This document shows positions 1 to 9,682 of a stretch of 64,000 nt of DNA, one piece after another. Under the pieces are notes generated by a model. It searched no databases, was not told where the DNA came from, and saw only the letters and a program-made list of their open reading frames with translations. Positions within the stretch are counted from its first letter, which is position 1. The number at the start of each line of letters is the position of its first letter. Source of the stretch: Betaproteobacteria bacterium. Lineage in GTDB: Bacteria; Pseudomonadota; Gammaproteobacteria; Burkholderiales; SG8-41. The stretch is from contig JAKFYK010000004.1 in the NCBI GenBank assembly GCA_021730905.1, positions 168,132-232,131 on the forward strand, in the 5' to 3' direction. A program made the translations under genes and the position numbers.

Positions 1-542
<542 letters not shown>

Positions 543-648
543 TTAGAAAAATTACCAAACGTCACCGAAATTCAACCCGCACCAGAAGAGGAATCGGCAA
601 AATTTGTTTTAATAATGAAGTGATTATACCGTAGACGCCCCTCTTAAG

Positions 649-1413
649 TCATTTCGCGCGGCGGTAGTGGCGGCGGATACGTAGGAGGTCTTGCGGGGTA
701 TCCACGCCGGGGTGCGGGGCTTTGTGGGTGATGGCTACGCAGATGCGATGGCCGTACGCCAGCGCGCGCAACTGCTCCAGTGCCTCGAGTTGCTCAAGCC
801 GCGCCGGGCGCATCTTTTTGAAGGCGCCAAGGAACCCGCAGCGATAGGCATAGATGCCGAGATGGCGGTAGGCGGGCATGCCGGGCGGCAAGCGGCGTAT
901 GCCTTTGGTGAACGCATCACGTACCCAGGGTATCGGTGCGCGGCTGAAATAGAGCGCATAGCCGGCGTTGTCCAGTACTACTTTCACCACATTTGGGTTG
1001 GCAAACTCTGCTGCGCTACGTATCGGGTGGCAGGCGGTGGCGATGGAGGCTGCGCGGTGCGTGGCAAGACTGGCGGCGACATCGCGTATCAGCGTGGGTG
1101 GAATCAACGGTTCATCACCTTGAACATTGACCACGATATGCCGCGCGCCGAAGCGGCGCTTCGCCGCAACTTCGGCCAGCCGGTCGGTGCCGGTGGCGTG
1201 GTCTTTGCGGGTCATCACCGCTTCGTAGCCGTGCGCTTCGGCGACACGCGCGATCTCAGGATCGTCGGTGGCAACAATCACCTCGCGCGCACCGCTTTTC
1301 GCCGCCTGCGCTGCTACCCGTACCACCATCGGTTTGCCCGCGATATCGGCCAGCGGTTTGCCGGGAAAGCGCGACGAGGCGTAGCGCGCGGGAATGATGA
1401 CGGAGAAGATCAT
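649..1413 (-). CDS. kdsB: 3-deoxy-manno-octulosonate cytidylyltransferase
   Basis: Activates KDO to CMP-KDO for lipopolysaccharide inner-core synthesis in the cytoplasm. The 254-residue product has the family length, an N-terminal nucleotide-binding loop ([15 protein letters not shown], residues 8-22) and the NVQGDEP motif near residue 96. It lies between the Trm112-like gene and adk on the same strand, next to lpxK, so the cluster serves lipid A/KDO synthesis. The ATG start directly precedes the conserved N-terminus. A heptad hairpin repeat sits just upstream. Confidence 0.95.
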   Translation of the reverse strand: MIFSVIIPARYASSRFPGKPLADIAGKPMVVRVAAQAAKSGAREVIVATDDPEIARVAEAHGYEAVMTRKDHATGTDRLAEVAAKRRFGARHIVVNVQGDEPLIPPTLIRDVAASLATHRAASIATACHPIRSAAEFANPNVVKVVLDNAGYALYFSRAPIPWVRDAFTKGIRRLPPGMPAYRHLGIYAYRCGFLGAFKKMRPARLEQLEALEQLRALAYGHRICVAITHKAPHPGVDTPQDLLRIRRHYRRAK

Positions 1414-1422
1414 TATGAAAGC

Positions 1423-1492
1423 GTGAAGGAGTGAAAGGGTGAAGGAGTGAATGAGGTGCCGCCTTCACCCTTTCACTCCTTCACTCCTTCAC
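1423..1492. repeat. Heptad-based inverted repeat (GTGAAGG/AGTGAAN type)
   Basis: Left arm about 1423-1451 is built from GTGAAGGAGTGAA-type heptads; the right arm about 1463-1492 is its near reverse complement (TTCACCCTTTCACTCC). It could fold into a long hairpin between the Trm112-like gene and kdsB and overlaps the Trm112 stop codon. A second copy lies at 11751-11820. Confidence 0.8.
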
Positions 1493-1668
1493 AGTTCCTC
1501 CTCTGGAGGAACTTTCCGTGCCTCGTCCTCCAGCATCACCGGGATATCGTCCTTGATCGGATAGCCGAGGCGGCACGGTTTGCAAATGAGTTCGGCTTCC
1601 GCCTTCTTGTAGACGAGCGGCCCTTTGCACAGCGGGCAGGCCAGGATGTCGAGCAGTTTTGCATCCAT
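1489..1668 (-). CDS. Trm112-family zinc-ribbon protein (UPF0434/YcaR-like)
   Basis: A 59-residue protein beginning [18 protein letters not shown], with a CPLC pair (residues 11-14) and a second pair CKPC (29-32), the zinc-binding pattern of the Trm112/YcaR family, ending in an acidic tail. Its ATG follows the lpxK stop with no gap (TGAATG), so it is translationally coupled to lpxK. This small gene commonly sits between lpxK and kdsB in beta- and gammaproteobacteria. Its biochemical role is not settled for bacteria. Confidence 0.87.
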   Translation of the reverse strand: MDAKLLDILACPLCKGPLVYKKAEAELICKPCRLGYPIKDDIPVMLEDEARKVPPEEEL

Positions 1669-2694
1669 TCAGGGTTTCCTCTGCGTACGCTTTATGCGCT
1701 CGATCAACATCGACGCCAGACCATGCTCGACCTTAGCCGTAACGCCGAGTGCCCAGTATTTCTCGGTGGCCTCTGTGACAAATTGCTCGTATTTTACCGC
1801 ATCTTTTTCCGTCATCACGACGGCGTCGCTGTCGGCGAAGGCGAGATCAGCCTGCGTATAGGGATGATGATCGGGAAACGGGTGCACGGTGCAGGTGAGG
1901 CCGAGGCCTTTCAGCATGTTGAAAAAATGTTCCGGATTGCCGATGCCGGCGGCAGCGTGCACGCGTTGTCCGTCGAAATAACGCGCACCCACCGCGTGTT
2001 GCGGATGGCGCAGGTTGTGAAACATTCCCGCTTCAATCGACATGGCGAATCGCGGCGCGGGTCTGCCGCCCGAGGTATCGGGCGGTTTGTTGTCGCTGCG
2101 TATTACCACGGCATCGACGGTGTCCAGACGGGACGGCGGCTCGCGCAGCGGGCCTGCGGGCAGCAAAAGTCTGTTGCCGAATCTGCGCGAGCCATCGATG
2201 ATCGCGACCTCGGCATCGCGTGCGAGGTGATAGTGTTGCAAGCCATCGTCGCTGACGATCACATCACATTGCGGATGCGCGGCCAGCAGTGCGCGGGCAG
2301 CCGCGACACGATCCACACCTATCCACACCGCACAGCCGCTGCGCCGCGCCAGCAATACCGGCTCATCGCCGCATTGAGCGGCATCGTCTTTGACGCCTAC
2401 CGCGCGCGCTTGAGGGGTGCTGGCACCGTAGCCCCTGCTGACTATGCCGGGCGTAAAACCGGCGTCACGCAAACGCTCGACCAGCCACAGTACCAGCGGC
2501 GTCTTGCCGGTGCCGCCGACGCTGATATTGCCAACGACAATGACCGGGACCGGCAGGCGTACACTGCGCAATATTCCCACGCGATACAGTGCGCGGCGTG
2601 TTGCAACCACGATGTGATAGAGCCACGAAACCGGAATCAGCAGCAGCGTTATCGCGGTAACCTGCGTCCAGGATACGGGATAGCCCAACTTCAT
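1669..2694 (-). CDS. lpxK: Tetraacyldisaccharide 4'-kinase
   Basis: Phosphorylates the 4' position of the lipid A disaccharide at the inner face of the cytoplasmic membrane. The 341-residue product has an N-terminal hydrophobic stretch (about residues 12-30), a Walker A-like loop VGNISVGGTGKTPL near residues 53-66 and the SDDGLQHY motif near residue 149, all LpxK hallmarks. It sits 28 bp after exbD on the same strand and abuts the Trm112-like gene. Confidence 0.94.
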   Translation of the reverse strand: MKLGYPVSWTQVTAITLLLIPVSWLYHIVVATRRALYRVGILRSVRLPVPVIVVGNISVGGTGKTPLVLWLVERLRDAGFTPGIVSRGYGASTPQARAVGVKDDAAQCGDEPVLLARRSGCAVWIGVDRVAAARALLAAHPQCDVIVSDDGLQHYHLARDAEVAIIDGSRRFGNRLLLPAGPLREPPSRLDTVDAVVIRSDNKPPDTSGGRPAPRFAMSIEAGMFHNLRHPQHAVGARYFDGQRVHAAAGIGNPEHFFNMLKGLGLTCTVHPFPDHHPYTQADLAFADSDAVVMTEKDAVKYEQFVTEATEKYWALGVTAKVEHGLASMLIERIKRTQRKP

Positions 2695-2722
2695 GGCCGC
2701 TCCGGAGCGAAAGACGAGGAGT

Positions 2723-3142
2723 CTATTTTCTTGCAGTCTGGATGGTGAAAGTGATCTTGCCGTAGCCCGCGAATTGCGCGGCCTCCATCACCCGTATCAC
2801 CGACTGGTGCGAGGCCTGCGCATCGGCGCTGATCACGATCACCGGGTCTTTCATCTCGCCCGCTGCGCGCCTGAGCTCGGTGGCAAAGGCGTCGCGCGTG
2901 CTGTAGGTGACGCCGGTTTTGTTGACCACGTACTTGCCGCTGGCATCGATGGCGATATCGATCTGATCCACCCGATCCGGCGGCTTCGACGCGTCGGCCG
3001 TCGGCAGATTGATCTGAAGTTCGGACTGCCGCGTATAGGTGGTGGTGATGATCAGGAAGATCAAAATTACCAACAGCACGTCGATCAACGGAATAAAGTT
3101 GATCTCCGGTTCCTCCCGGAAGGCGCGGGTGCGGAATCTCAT
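2723..3142 (-). CDS. exbD: Biopolymer transport protein ExbD/TolR family
   Basis: Inner-membrane partner of ExbB that passes proton-motive force to the outer membrane or periplasm. It has 139 residues with a short cytoplasmic N-terminus, one transmembrane helix (FIPLIDVLLVILIFLIIT, about residues 16-33, with the conserved Asp of PLIDVLLV) and a periplasmic domain. It overlaps the end of exbB by 4 bp (ATGA), so the two are coupled. The position before lpxK is the classic betaproteobacterial arrangement; no TonB gene is in view. Confidence 0.9.
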   Translation of the reverse strand: MRFRTRAFREEPEINFIPLIDVLLVILIFLIITTTYTRQSELQINLPTADASKPPDRVDQIDIAIDASGKYVVNKTGVTYSTRDAFATELRRAAGEMKDPVIVISADAQASHQSVIRVMEAAQFAGYGKITFTIQTARK

Positions 3143-3750
3143 GCCTGGCGTTCACCGTGAATAATTTCCACCAGCTTGGTCGCCTGCATTTCCATTTCGA
3201 CCATCAGTGTATCGACCTTGCCGCGGAAGTGGCGGTAGAAAATCATGCTCGGCACGGCGACCACCAGGCCCAGCGCGGTGTTGTAGAGCGCGATGGAAAT
3301 GCCGTGCGCGAGTTGCACCGGATTGCTGTTGCCGGTGGGCGAGGTGGAGCCGAAAATTTCAATCATGCCGATCACCGTGCCAAACAGGCCCAGCAGCGGG
3401 GAGATCGCGGCAATGGTTCCCAGCGTGGTGAGAAACCGTTCGAGATTGATCGCCGTCAGGTGGCCGGCTTCTTCGATGGATTCTTTCAGCACCACCGGCG
3501 AGGCCTTGATGTTTTTGAGCCCGGCCGCGAGGATTTGTCCCAATGGCGAGCTTTCTGCCAGCCGCTCTAAGGATTTTGCATCGGCACCGTTTTGGCGGTA
3601 TTCCTGAACCGTTCGCGTGAGCAAACCGCGCGGCATCACCAGACTGTCGCGCAGCGTCCATAGTCGCTCGCCGATGATCGCCAGTGCCACGACGGAAGCG
3701 ATGATCAGCGGCCATACCGGCCAGCCTGCCGCTTGGATGATCGAGAACAC
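3139..3750 (-). CDS. exbB: MotA/TolQ/ExbB proton channel family protein
   Basis: Proton channel subunit working with ExbD. The 203-residue protein has an N-terminal transmembrane helix (residues 10-27), a cytoplasmic loop, and two helices in the conserved C-terminal domain (FLTTLGTIAAISPLLGLFGT near residue 105 and ALYNTALGLVVAVPSMIFYR near 153). The GTIA..PLLGLFGTVIGM signature is typical of the family. First gene of the envelope operon; the 520-bp region upstream should hold its promoter. Confidence 0.91.
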   Translation of the reverse strand: MFSIIQAAGWPVWPLIIASVVALAIIGERLWTLRDSLVMPRGLLTRTVQEYRQNGADAKSLERLAESSPLGQILAAGLKNIKASPVVLKESIEEAGHLTAINLERFLTTLGTIAAISPLLGLFGTVIGMIEIFGSTSPTGNSNPVQLAHGISIALYNTALGLVVAVPSMIFYRHFRGKVDTLMVEMEMQATKLVEIIHGERQA

Positions 3751-4272
3751 TATATAAACCCCCTGAGAATATTTCGCTAACTATATATTGTGATTAGGTT
3801 TTCGGCAAGTTAGGCGACGGCACGGCGGATCGGCCACCGGCTTACTATCCATTTGCGGGAGGTCGGGATGAACAGGCTGTTTGAGGCGGGAATGTTCTCG
3901 CTGCAGGGCCCGCCCGCCTCTGGGGCAGGTTTTTCCTTTCTGCTCAGGCCTCTCCGGCGCTTGTCCACAGAAGCTGTGGATAAAACTGTGCACAGGCTGT
4001 GTGGAATGCCGCTAAGTCGTGTTGCAGACAGGAGAATTTATCTCTGCCCAACAAATGTCATGTTAAAAATAGTTAATAAAAACAATTACTTATTTATTTT
4101 TTAGAGGAGGGGCCTGCAAAAGCATTTTTACAACAAGGACTTGCCGCTTGCTGTGGATGACGTCGCCGGGACCGCCTTAAAAACTCCCTTTAAATCAACA
4201 CTGAAGTGGCTGCATCGCCTGTGGTGGCTTGGCGCACCTCGGCTCGGGCGTATGGTGGATTAGAATCCGCCG
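3751..4272. other. Intergenic region with DnaA-box-like motifs and an AT-rich tract
   Basis: Divergent spacer between exbB (minus) and xseA (plus) with no convincing gene. It carries a perfect DnaA box on the minus strand (TGTGGATAA at 3975-3983), near matches at 3961-3969 (TTGTCCACA) and about 4153-4161 (TGTGGATGA), and a GTGCACAG motif. An AT-rich tract at about 4059-4103 follows. The exbB and xseA promoters should lie here. No dnaA or dnaN gene is nearby, so an origin is not claimed. Confidence 0.4.
4075..4093 (+). repeat. Dispersed 19-bp AT-rich repeat, variant copy
   Basis: Reads AATAAAAACAATTACTTAT, one mismatch from the consensus AATAAAAACAAATACTTAT found around the window. It lies 180 bp upstream of xseA within the AT-rich tract. 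Confidence 0.7.
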
Positions 4273-5634
4273 ATGTTTTCAGATATACAAGCGCCGCCCG
4301 AATCTCCGTTATCTGCACAGGTGATCTCGGTCAGCGAGCTGAACCGGCGGGTGCGCGTGGCGATCGAGCACAATCTGCCGCTGGCGTGGGTGGCGGGCGA
4401 AATATCCAACCTGCGGCGCTACGATTCCGGTCACTGGTATTTCACGCTGAAGGACGCGGCCGCGCAGGTGGACTGCGTGATGTTCCGCCACAAGGCGCAG
4501 TTCATGGACTGGCAGCCGGACAACGGCATGCAAGTCGAAGTGCGGGCGGCAGCGACGGTGTACGAGGCGCGCGGCAAATACCAACTCAACATCGACGTGA
4601 TGCGCCGCGCCGGACTGGGTGCGCTGTACGAAGCGTTCGAGAAACTCAAGGCCAAGCTCGACAAGGAAGGCTTGTTTTCCGAAGCACGCAAGCGCGAGAT
4701 ACCCGCGTTTCCGCGCGCCATCGGCGTGGTGACCTCGCCGCAAGCTGCCGCATTGCGCGACGTGCTGACCACGCTGAAGCGCCGCATGCCATCGATTCCG
4801 GTGATGATCTACCCGACTCCGGTGCAGGGCGACGGCGCGGCGGCAAAAATCATGCAGGCCATCGCCACTGCGTCGGCGCGCGCCGGGCGCGACGAATGCG
4901 ATGTGCTGATCGTGTGCCGCGGCGGCGGCAGCATCGAAGACCTGTGGTCGTATAACGAAGAAATGGTGGCGCGGGCGATACACGCCTGCGCGATTCCGGT
5001 GGTCACTGGCATCGGGCACGAAACCGATTTCACCATCGCGGATTTCGTGGCCGATGCACGCGCGCCCACGCCGACGGCGGCGGCCGAACTGGCGAGCCCG
5101 GATCGCGCCGAATTGCGCGAGCAGGTGGCGCAGCTGCGCGGCGCGCTGACGAGAAACACGCGCCGCACGCTCGAAGACCGCATGCAGAAGCTCGATTATC
5201 TGGCGCGGCGCCTGACACACCCCGGCGACCGCATCCGCGAGCAAACGCGTCATCTTGCGCACCTCGCGAGCCGGCTGCAGGGCGCGTTTACGCATGCTGC
5301 GGATCGCCGCGTGTGGAGCCTGGACGCGGCGGCGCGGCGCTTGCGGGGGGCGAGTCCCGACATGCGTACTTACGAGCGCGAGGTGCAGCAAGCCGCGCGC
5401 GGATTACGCGAAGCGATGCGGCGCAATTTTGAGTTGGCCCGGTCGCGGCTGGCGCGCGCCGAGGCGCATGTCAACGCGCTCAATCCGCGGCTGGTGCTAG
5501 AACGGGGCTACAGCATTGCCGAAACTGCGGATGGCGCTATCGTGCGTGATTCAGGTACGCTGGCCGTGGGCGAATTGCTCAAAGTCAGCTTCGCGCGCGG
5601 GCAGGTGGAAACCGAAATAAAAAGAAAAGAATAG
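4273..5634 (+). CDS. xseA: Exodeoxyribonuclease VII large subunit
   Basis: Catalytic subunit of exonuclease VII, which degrades single-stranded DNA in both directions. The 453-residue product has the N-terminal OB fold (about residues 12-115, with GEISNLRRYDSGHWYFTLKD), the nuclease region including the CRGGGSIEDLW motif near residue 214 and the GHETDFTIADFVAD stretch near 250, then a long charged helical region to the C-terminus. Length is normal. It converges on miaA. No xseB small-subunit gene is in the window. Confidence 0.95.
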   Translation: MFSDIQAPPESPLSAQVISVSELNRRVRVAIEHNLPLAWVAGEISNLRRYDSGHWYFTLKDAAAQVDCVMFRHKAQFMDWQPDNGMQVEVRAAATVYEARGKYQLNIDVMRRAGLGALYEAFEKLKAKLDKEGLFSEARKREIPAFPRAIGVVTSPQAAALRDVLTTLKRRMPSIPVMIYPTPVQGDGAAAKIMQAIATASARAGRDECDVLIVCRGGGSIEDLWSYNEEMVARAIHACAIPVVTGIGHETDFTIADFVADARAPTPTAAAELASPDRAELREQVAQLRGALTRNTRRTLEDRMQKLDYLARRLTHPGDRIREQTRHLAHLASRLQGAFTHAADRRVWSLDAAARRLRGASPDMRTYEREVQQAARGLREAMRRNFELARSRLARAEAHVNALNPRLVLERGYSIAETADGAIVRDSGTLAVGELLKVSFARGQVETEIKRKE

Positions 5635-5674
5635 CGGGGCGCGCGCTGGTCAGACGGCACCTTCCGCCGCCGAA

Positions 5675-6652
5675 TCAGGCCGCGCCTTCCATCGCGTAGT
5701 GCGCTTCCAGTTCATGGCGGATGTAGTCGAGAATCAGCGCATCCACATCCGGTGCGAGGCAGTCGAATTCCGCGACATTGCCTTCGTCGCTCATCGCGCG
5801 CAGCCAGGTCAGTTGGCGTTTGGCGAGTTGCCGTGTAGCGGCGATGCCCTGTTCGCGCAATTCGTCCAGTCCGAATTCGCCGTTCAGGTGCTGCCACGCC
5901 TGGCGGTAGCCGACGCAGCGCATCGACGGCATATTGGATTCGAGCACGTATTCTTCGCGCAGCCGCGCGACTTCGTCCACCAGGCCGGCCTTGAGCATGT
6001 CGTCGAAGCGCGTGGCGATGCGCTCGTGCAGCACGCCACGGTCGCTGGGTGTGAGTGAAATGCGGATCGGCGTATACGGAAAGTACACGTACTTCGGTTT
6101 TTTCAGCAACTCCGTCATCGGCTTGCCGGTGAGATGGTAAATCTCCATCGCGCGCTGGATGCGTTGCGAGTCGTTGGGATCGAGGCGCGCGGCGGTCTCC
6201 GGATCCACTTCCATCAGTTTTTCGTGTACGCCGGGCCAGCCTTTTTCCTCGGCCAGCGTGTCGATCAGCATGCGTACCATCGGATCGGCTTCCGGCAGGT
6301 CATTCAGGCCTTCGATCAGCGATTTGAAATACATCATGGTGCCGCCCACCAGCAGCGGAATCTTGCCGCTCTCGGTAATTTCGCGCATGTGGGTGAGCGC
6401 GTCGTCGCGGAATTTGGCCGCCGAATACGTTTCGTGCGGTTCGATGATGTCGATCAGGTGATGCGGCGTCTGTTTCAGGAAATCGGCTTCCGGCTTGGCG
6501 GTGCCGATGTCCATTTCCTTGTAAATCTGCGCGGAATCGACGCTGATGATTTCGCTTGTCAGCGTTTGCGCGAGTTTGCCGGACAGCGCGGTTTTGCCGC
6601 TGGCGGTCGGCCCCATGATGATGATGGCGGGAGGATGTATGGGCTGGTTCAT
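5675..6652 (-). CDS. miaA: tRNA dimethylallyltransferase
   Basis: Adds the isopentenyl group to A37 of tRNAs reading UNN codons. The 325-residue product has the P-loop GPTASGKTAL (residues 14-23), DSAQIYKEMDIGTAKP (39-54, binding substrate and tRNA), LVGGTMMYFKSLIEGL near residue 101, and the QLAKRQLTWLR segment near the C-terminus. It lies 42 bp downstream of mutL on the same strand, the common mutL-miaA pairing. Confidence 0.95.
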   Translation of the reverse strand: MNQPIHPPAIIIMGPTASGKTALSGKLAQTLTSEIISVDSAQIYKEMDIGTAKPEADFLKQTPHHLIDIIEPHETYSAAKFRDDALTHMREITESGKIPLLVGGTMMYFKSLIEGLNDLPEADPMVRMLIDTLAEEKGWPGVHEKLMEVDPETAARLDPNDSQRIQRAMEIYHLTGKPMTELLKKPKYVYFPYTPIRISLTPSDRGVLHERIATRFDDMLKAGLVDEVARLREEYVLESNMPSMRCVGYRQAWQHLNGEFGLDELREQGIAATRQLAKRQLTWLRAMSDEGNVAEFDCLAPDVDALILDYIRHELEAHYAMEGAA

Positions 6653-6694
6653 GGTCGTTTGTTTAATCGTTGTTTTGCTGTCGTCTTGTTTTGC

Positions 6695-8497
6695 TTACTG
6701 TCCGCGCATGAAAAGTTTATCCAGCTCCGCCACTGTTACCTGCCGCCACGTTGGCCGGCCATGATTGCATAGCCCCGATCGTTCGGTGGCTTCCATATCG
6801 CGCAGCAGCGCGTTCATTTCCGTCACCGTCAGTCTGCGATTCGCGCGTACCGCTGCGTGACAGGCCATCGTTCCCAGCAGTTCGTTGCGGCGTTCCGTCA
6901 GCACGCGGCTCGCGCCGACCTCGCGCATCTCACGTAGTACATCCGCCGCCAGCGTGCGCGCGTCGGCATCCGCCAGCATCGCCGGCACTGCCCGGATTAT
7001 AAGCGAGGTCGGCGAGCCAGGGGCGACATCAAACCCGATCTGGCGCAGCGTCGCGCCGTGTTCCTCGGCGGTGGCGATATCCAGCGCGGCGGCCGTCAAT
7101 GTTACCGGCACCAGCAGCGGTTGCATCGGGATATCCTGCGCGTCGAGCGCGGTTTTGAGCTTTTCATACATGATGCGTTCGTGCGCGGCGTGCATATCGA
7201 CGATCACCAGCCCGTGCCGGTTTTCGGCAAGAATGTAGATGCCGGCCAGTTGTGCCAGTGCAAACCCCAGCGGCGGCGCCTCGTTTTCAGTTGCCTCGGG
7301 CATCGAGGACGCCGGTGCCGTTCGCGCACCGAACAAGGTATCGTAAAACCCCACGGCTTCCGATGCCGTCAGCGCCATGGCACTTTGGCGCGGCGCGTAG
7401 GCCGTGCCCGGCATGCCGGACGGTCTCCAGCTTCGCGGTGCGCCGCTGGATGAAAGACCGGAAAACCCGGAAAAGCCGGGAACCGCCTGTTGTGTCGTCA
7501 CCGTATCGCCTGCCGTGCCCGCCAGCGCCTTCGATAATGCGTGAAACACATACTGATGCACGCCGCGGCCGTCGCGGAAGCGCACCTCGGTTTTGGTGGG
7601 ATGCACATTGACATCGACCAAGGCCGGGTCGATATCCAGAAACAGCACGAACGCCGGATGACGATCGTGATGCAGCACATCCTGATACGCCTGGCGCACC
7701 GCGTGCGCCAGCAGCTTGTCGCGCACGAAGCGCCCGTTGACGTAGAAATACTGCGCATCGCGCGTGGCGCGTGCCATCGCGGGCGAACTGACTTGGCCAT
7801 GGAGCCGCAAGCCCGCACTGTTCTCATCCACCGCGATGGAGGCTTGCGCGAATTCCTTGCCCTGCAATTCGCCGATGCGCTCTTCAACGCTTTGCGGCTT
7901 CAAGTGCCATTGCACACGCCCGTTGTGCTGCAGCGTGAAGCCGGCGCTGCTGCGCGAGAGAGCGATGCGCCGGAACGCTTCTTCGCAGTGCGCGTATTCG
8001 GTGGTCTCGGTCTTCAAAAATTTGCGGCGTGCCGGCGTGTTGAAATAAAGGTCGCGCACTTCGACCGTGGTGCCCGAGGCAATGGCGGCGGGTTCAGGTG
8101 CCGATAGTTGCGGGCCTTCGGATGCAATCGACCACGCGTGTTTATCGCCATTGCGTCGGCTCGCAAGCGTCAGGCGCGACACGGCTGCGATGCTCGCCAG
8201 CGCCTCGCCGCGAAAACCGAGACTGCCGACGCGTTCGAGATCGTCAAGCGATGCGATCTTGCTGGTGGCATGACGCGCGAGCGCCAGCGCGAGCTCATCG
8301 CGTGCTATTCCGACGCCATCGTCGCTGACTTTCAGCAGTTGTGTGCCGCCACCCGCGAGTTGCACCGTGATGTTGGCGGCACCTGCATCGAGGCTGTTTT
8401 CCAGCAATTCCTTGAGCGCGGCGGCAGGCCGTTCGACGACTTCTCCAGCGGCGATCTGGTTGATCAGCAGGTCAGGCAGGACTCGTATCGCTGGCAT
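6695..8497 (-). CDS. mutL: DNA mismatch repair protein MutL
   Basis: Couples mismatch recognition by MutS to strand removal. The 600-residue protein has the GHKL ATPase N-terminus (IAAGEVVERPAAALKELLEN, then DDGVGIARDEL and GFRGEALASIA), a Ser/Pro-rich linker (about residues 330-400) and a dimerisation domain ending ACHAAVRAN...LCNHGRP. The C-terminal domain carries DMHAAHERIMYE, which fits the endonuclease motif DQHAxxExxxxE apart from Met for Gln. A nicking MutL, as in Neisseria rather than E. coli, is therefore likely (inference). Operon with miaA. Confidence 0.95.
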   Translation of the reverse strand: MPAIRVLPDLLINQIAAGEVVERPAAALKELLENSLDAGAANITVQLAGGGTQLLKVSDDGVGIARDELALALARHATSKIASLDDLERVGSLGFRGEALASIAAVSRLTLASRRNGDKHAWSIASEGPQLSAPEPAAIASGTTVEVRDLYFNTPARRKFLKTETTEYAHCEEAFRRIALSRSSAGFTLQHNGRVQWHLKPQSVEERIGELQGKEFAQASIAVDENSAGLRLHGQVSSPAMARATRDAQYFYVNGRFVRDKLLAHAVRQAYQDVLHHDRHPAFVLFLDIDPALVDVNVHPTKTEVRFRDGRGVHQYVFHALSKALAGTAGDTVTTQQAVPGFSGFSGLSSSGAPRSWRPSGMPGTAYAPRQSAMALTASEAVGFYDTLFGARTAPASSMPEATENEAPPLGFALAQLAGIYILAENRHGLVIVDMHAAHERIMYEKLKTALDAQDIPMQPLLVPVTLTAAALDIATAEEHGATLRQIGFDVAPGSPTSLIIRAVPAMLADADARTLAADVLREMREVGASRVLTERRNELLGTMACHAAVRANRRLTVTEMNALLRDMEATERSGLCNHGRPTWRQVTVAELDKLFMRGQ

Positions 8498-8600
8498 GGT
8501 GAATTATAGGCACGCGTTTGGGCAATGCGTTTCGTGCTTCCGACAAACGCGCATTAACACTGATTGAGTGGTGCGCAGCCGACGAATGGTGGTTGTTTTT

Positions 8601-8619
8601 ATAACTATTTGTTTTTATT
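8601..8619 (-). repeat. Dispersed 19-bp AT-rich repeat
   Basis: On the minus strand reads AATAAAAACAAATAGTTAT, one mismatch from the consensus. It begins 4 bp after the stop of the Bug gene ending at 8623, in the same direction as that gene. Confidence 0.8.
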
Positions 8620-8622
8620 GAA

Positions 8623-9606
8623 TTATTCTGCTTTGATGCCAGCCTCCTTGATAACCTTGCCCCAGCGCGAGAACTCGGCCTTGACGAACGCCGCGTGTTT
8701 CTCCGGCGTATTGAGCGCACTCTGGTCGATGCCTTGCTTGAGCATGCGCTCTTTCAACTCCGGCGCATTCAGCAACTTGATGACATCGCTATGAATGCGC
8801 GTGATCACCTCGCGCGGTGTCGCTGCGGGCAGGTAGAGGCCGTTCCATGTCGCGGTGTCGAATCCCGGTATACCGGATTCAGCGACTGTGGGAAATTGCG
8901 GCGCGAGCGGCGAACGTTGCGGACTGCTGATCGCGACGGCGCGCAACTTTCCGGCCTGTACATGCGGTATCGCCACCGGGAAATTCACGAACATGTAGGG
9001 AATCTGTCCGCCGAGGAGATCGGCAACGCCGGGATTTTCGCCTTTGTACGGCACATGCGTCACTTTTACGCCGAGCGATGAATTGAGCAGCTCGCCAGCC
9101 ATGTGCGGCGTGGAGCCGATGCCGCCGGAACCATAGGACAGGTTTTTCGAGTTGGCTTTAACAAAAGCAACAAATTCACGGAAATCTTTCGGCGGCAGAG
9201 ATGGATGCATCACCAGCAGTTGCGGCGTCGAGCCGACCACCGCGATGGTGGCGAAATCCCGCAGCGAATCGTACGGGACTTTCTTGATGATCAGCGGCGC
9301 GACCACAATGCTGGTCTGCGGTGATACCAGCATGGTGTAGCCATCGGGCGCAGCCTTGGCAACGATTTCCGCGCCTATCATGCCGCTGGCGCCAGGCCGG
9401 TTGTCGACGACCACTTGCTGTCCCCACAGTTTGTTGAGCTCCAGCGCGATCAGCCGTGCAGTAACGTCGGTCGCGCCGCCGGGCGCGAAGCCGACAACGA
9501 TGCGTGCAGAGCGCGAGGGGAAGTTTTGGGCAGTTGCGTTCACGATAGCGAAACACAATGCAGCAACCGCAAAAATCAGATTGAGTAGTTTCAAGCGAGG
9601 CTCCAT
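8623..9606 (-). CDS. Bug/TctC-family periplasmic solute-binding protein
   Basis: Extracytoplasmic binding protein of the tripartite tricarboxylate transporter type, expected to bind a carboxylated solute. From the ATG at 9606 it begins MEPRLKLLNLIFAVAALC with a signal peptide cut after ATAQ, then the family pattern FPSRSARIVVGFAPGGATD, VVVDNRPGASGMIGAE and AAPDGYTML. The open frame extends 29 codons upstream, but those residues do not look like a signal peptide. No TctA/TctB membrane genes are adjacent. The divergent amidohydrolase gene may share its regulation (inference). Confidence 0.9.
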   Translation of the reverse strand: MEPRLKLLNLIFAVAALCFAIVNATAQNFPSRSARIVVGFAPGGATDVTARLIALELNKLWGQQVVVDNRPGASGMIGAEIVAKAAPDGYTMLVSPQTSIVVAPLIIKKVPYDSLRDFATIAVVGSTPQLLVMHPSLPPKDFREFVAFVKANSKNLSYGSGGIGSTPHMAGELLNSSLGVKVTHVPYKGENPGVADLLGGQIPYMFVNFPVAIPHVQAGKLRAVAISSPQRSPLAPQFPTVAESGIPGFDTATWNGLYLPAATPREVITRIHSDVIKLLNAPELKERMLKQGIDQSALNTPEKHAAFVKAEFSRWGKVIKEAGIKAE

Positions 9607-9682
9607 CAAAATGGCAGACGCTCGATCATAGCATCGCGCGCTGCGCCTTGTTAGCAGGTAAAATTTCGGCCGGGAGAAGATC

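Noticed and set aside
691..1434. Long plus-strand frame opposite kdsB
   Set aside because: Antisense shadow of a conserved gene; no start signal or family likeness.
3774..3816. GCTAACT...AGTTAGGC inverted ends upstream of exbB, resembling attC cores
   Set aside because: The span is about 40 bp, shorter than any attC, with no cassette gene beside it.
3961..4105. Chromosomal replication origin
   Set aside because: Only one perfect DnaA box and no dnaA, dnaN or gidA/parAB neighbours; kept only as a low-interest finding.
4309..5391. Long minus-strand frame opposite xseA
   Set aside because: His/Arg-rich composition typical for antisense of GC-rich coding DNA; xseA is certain.
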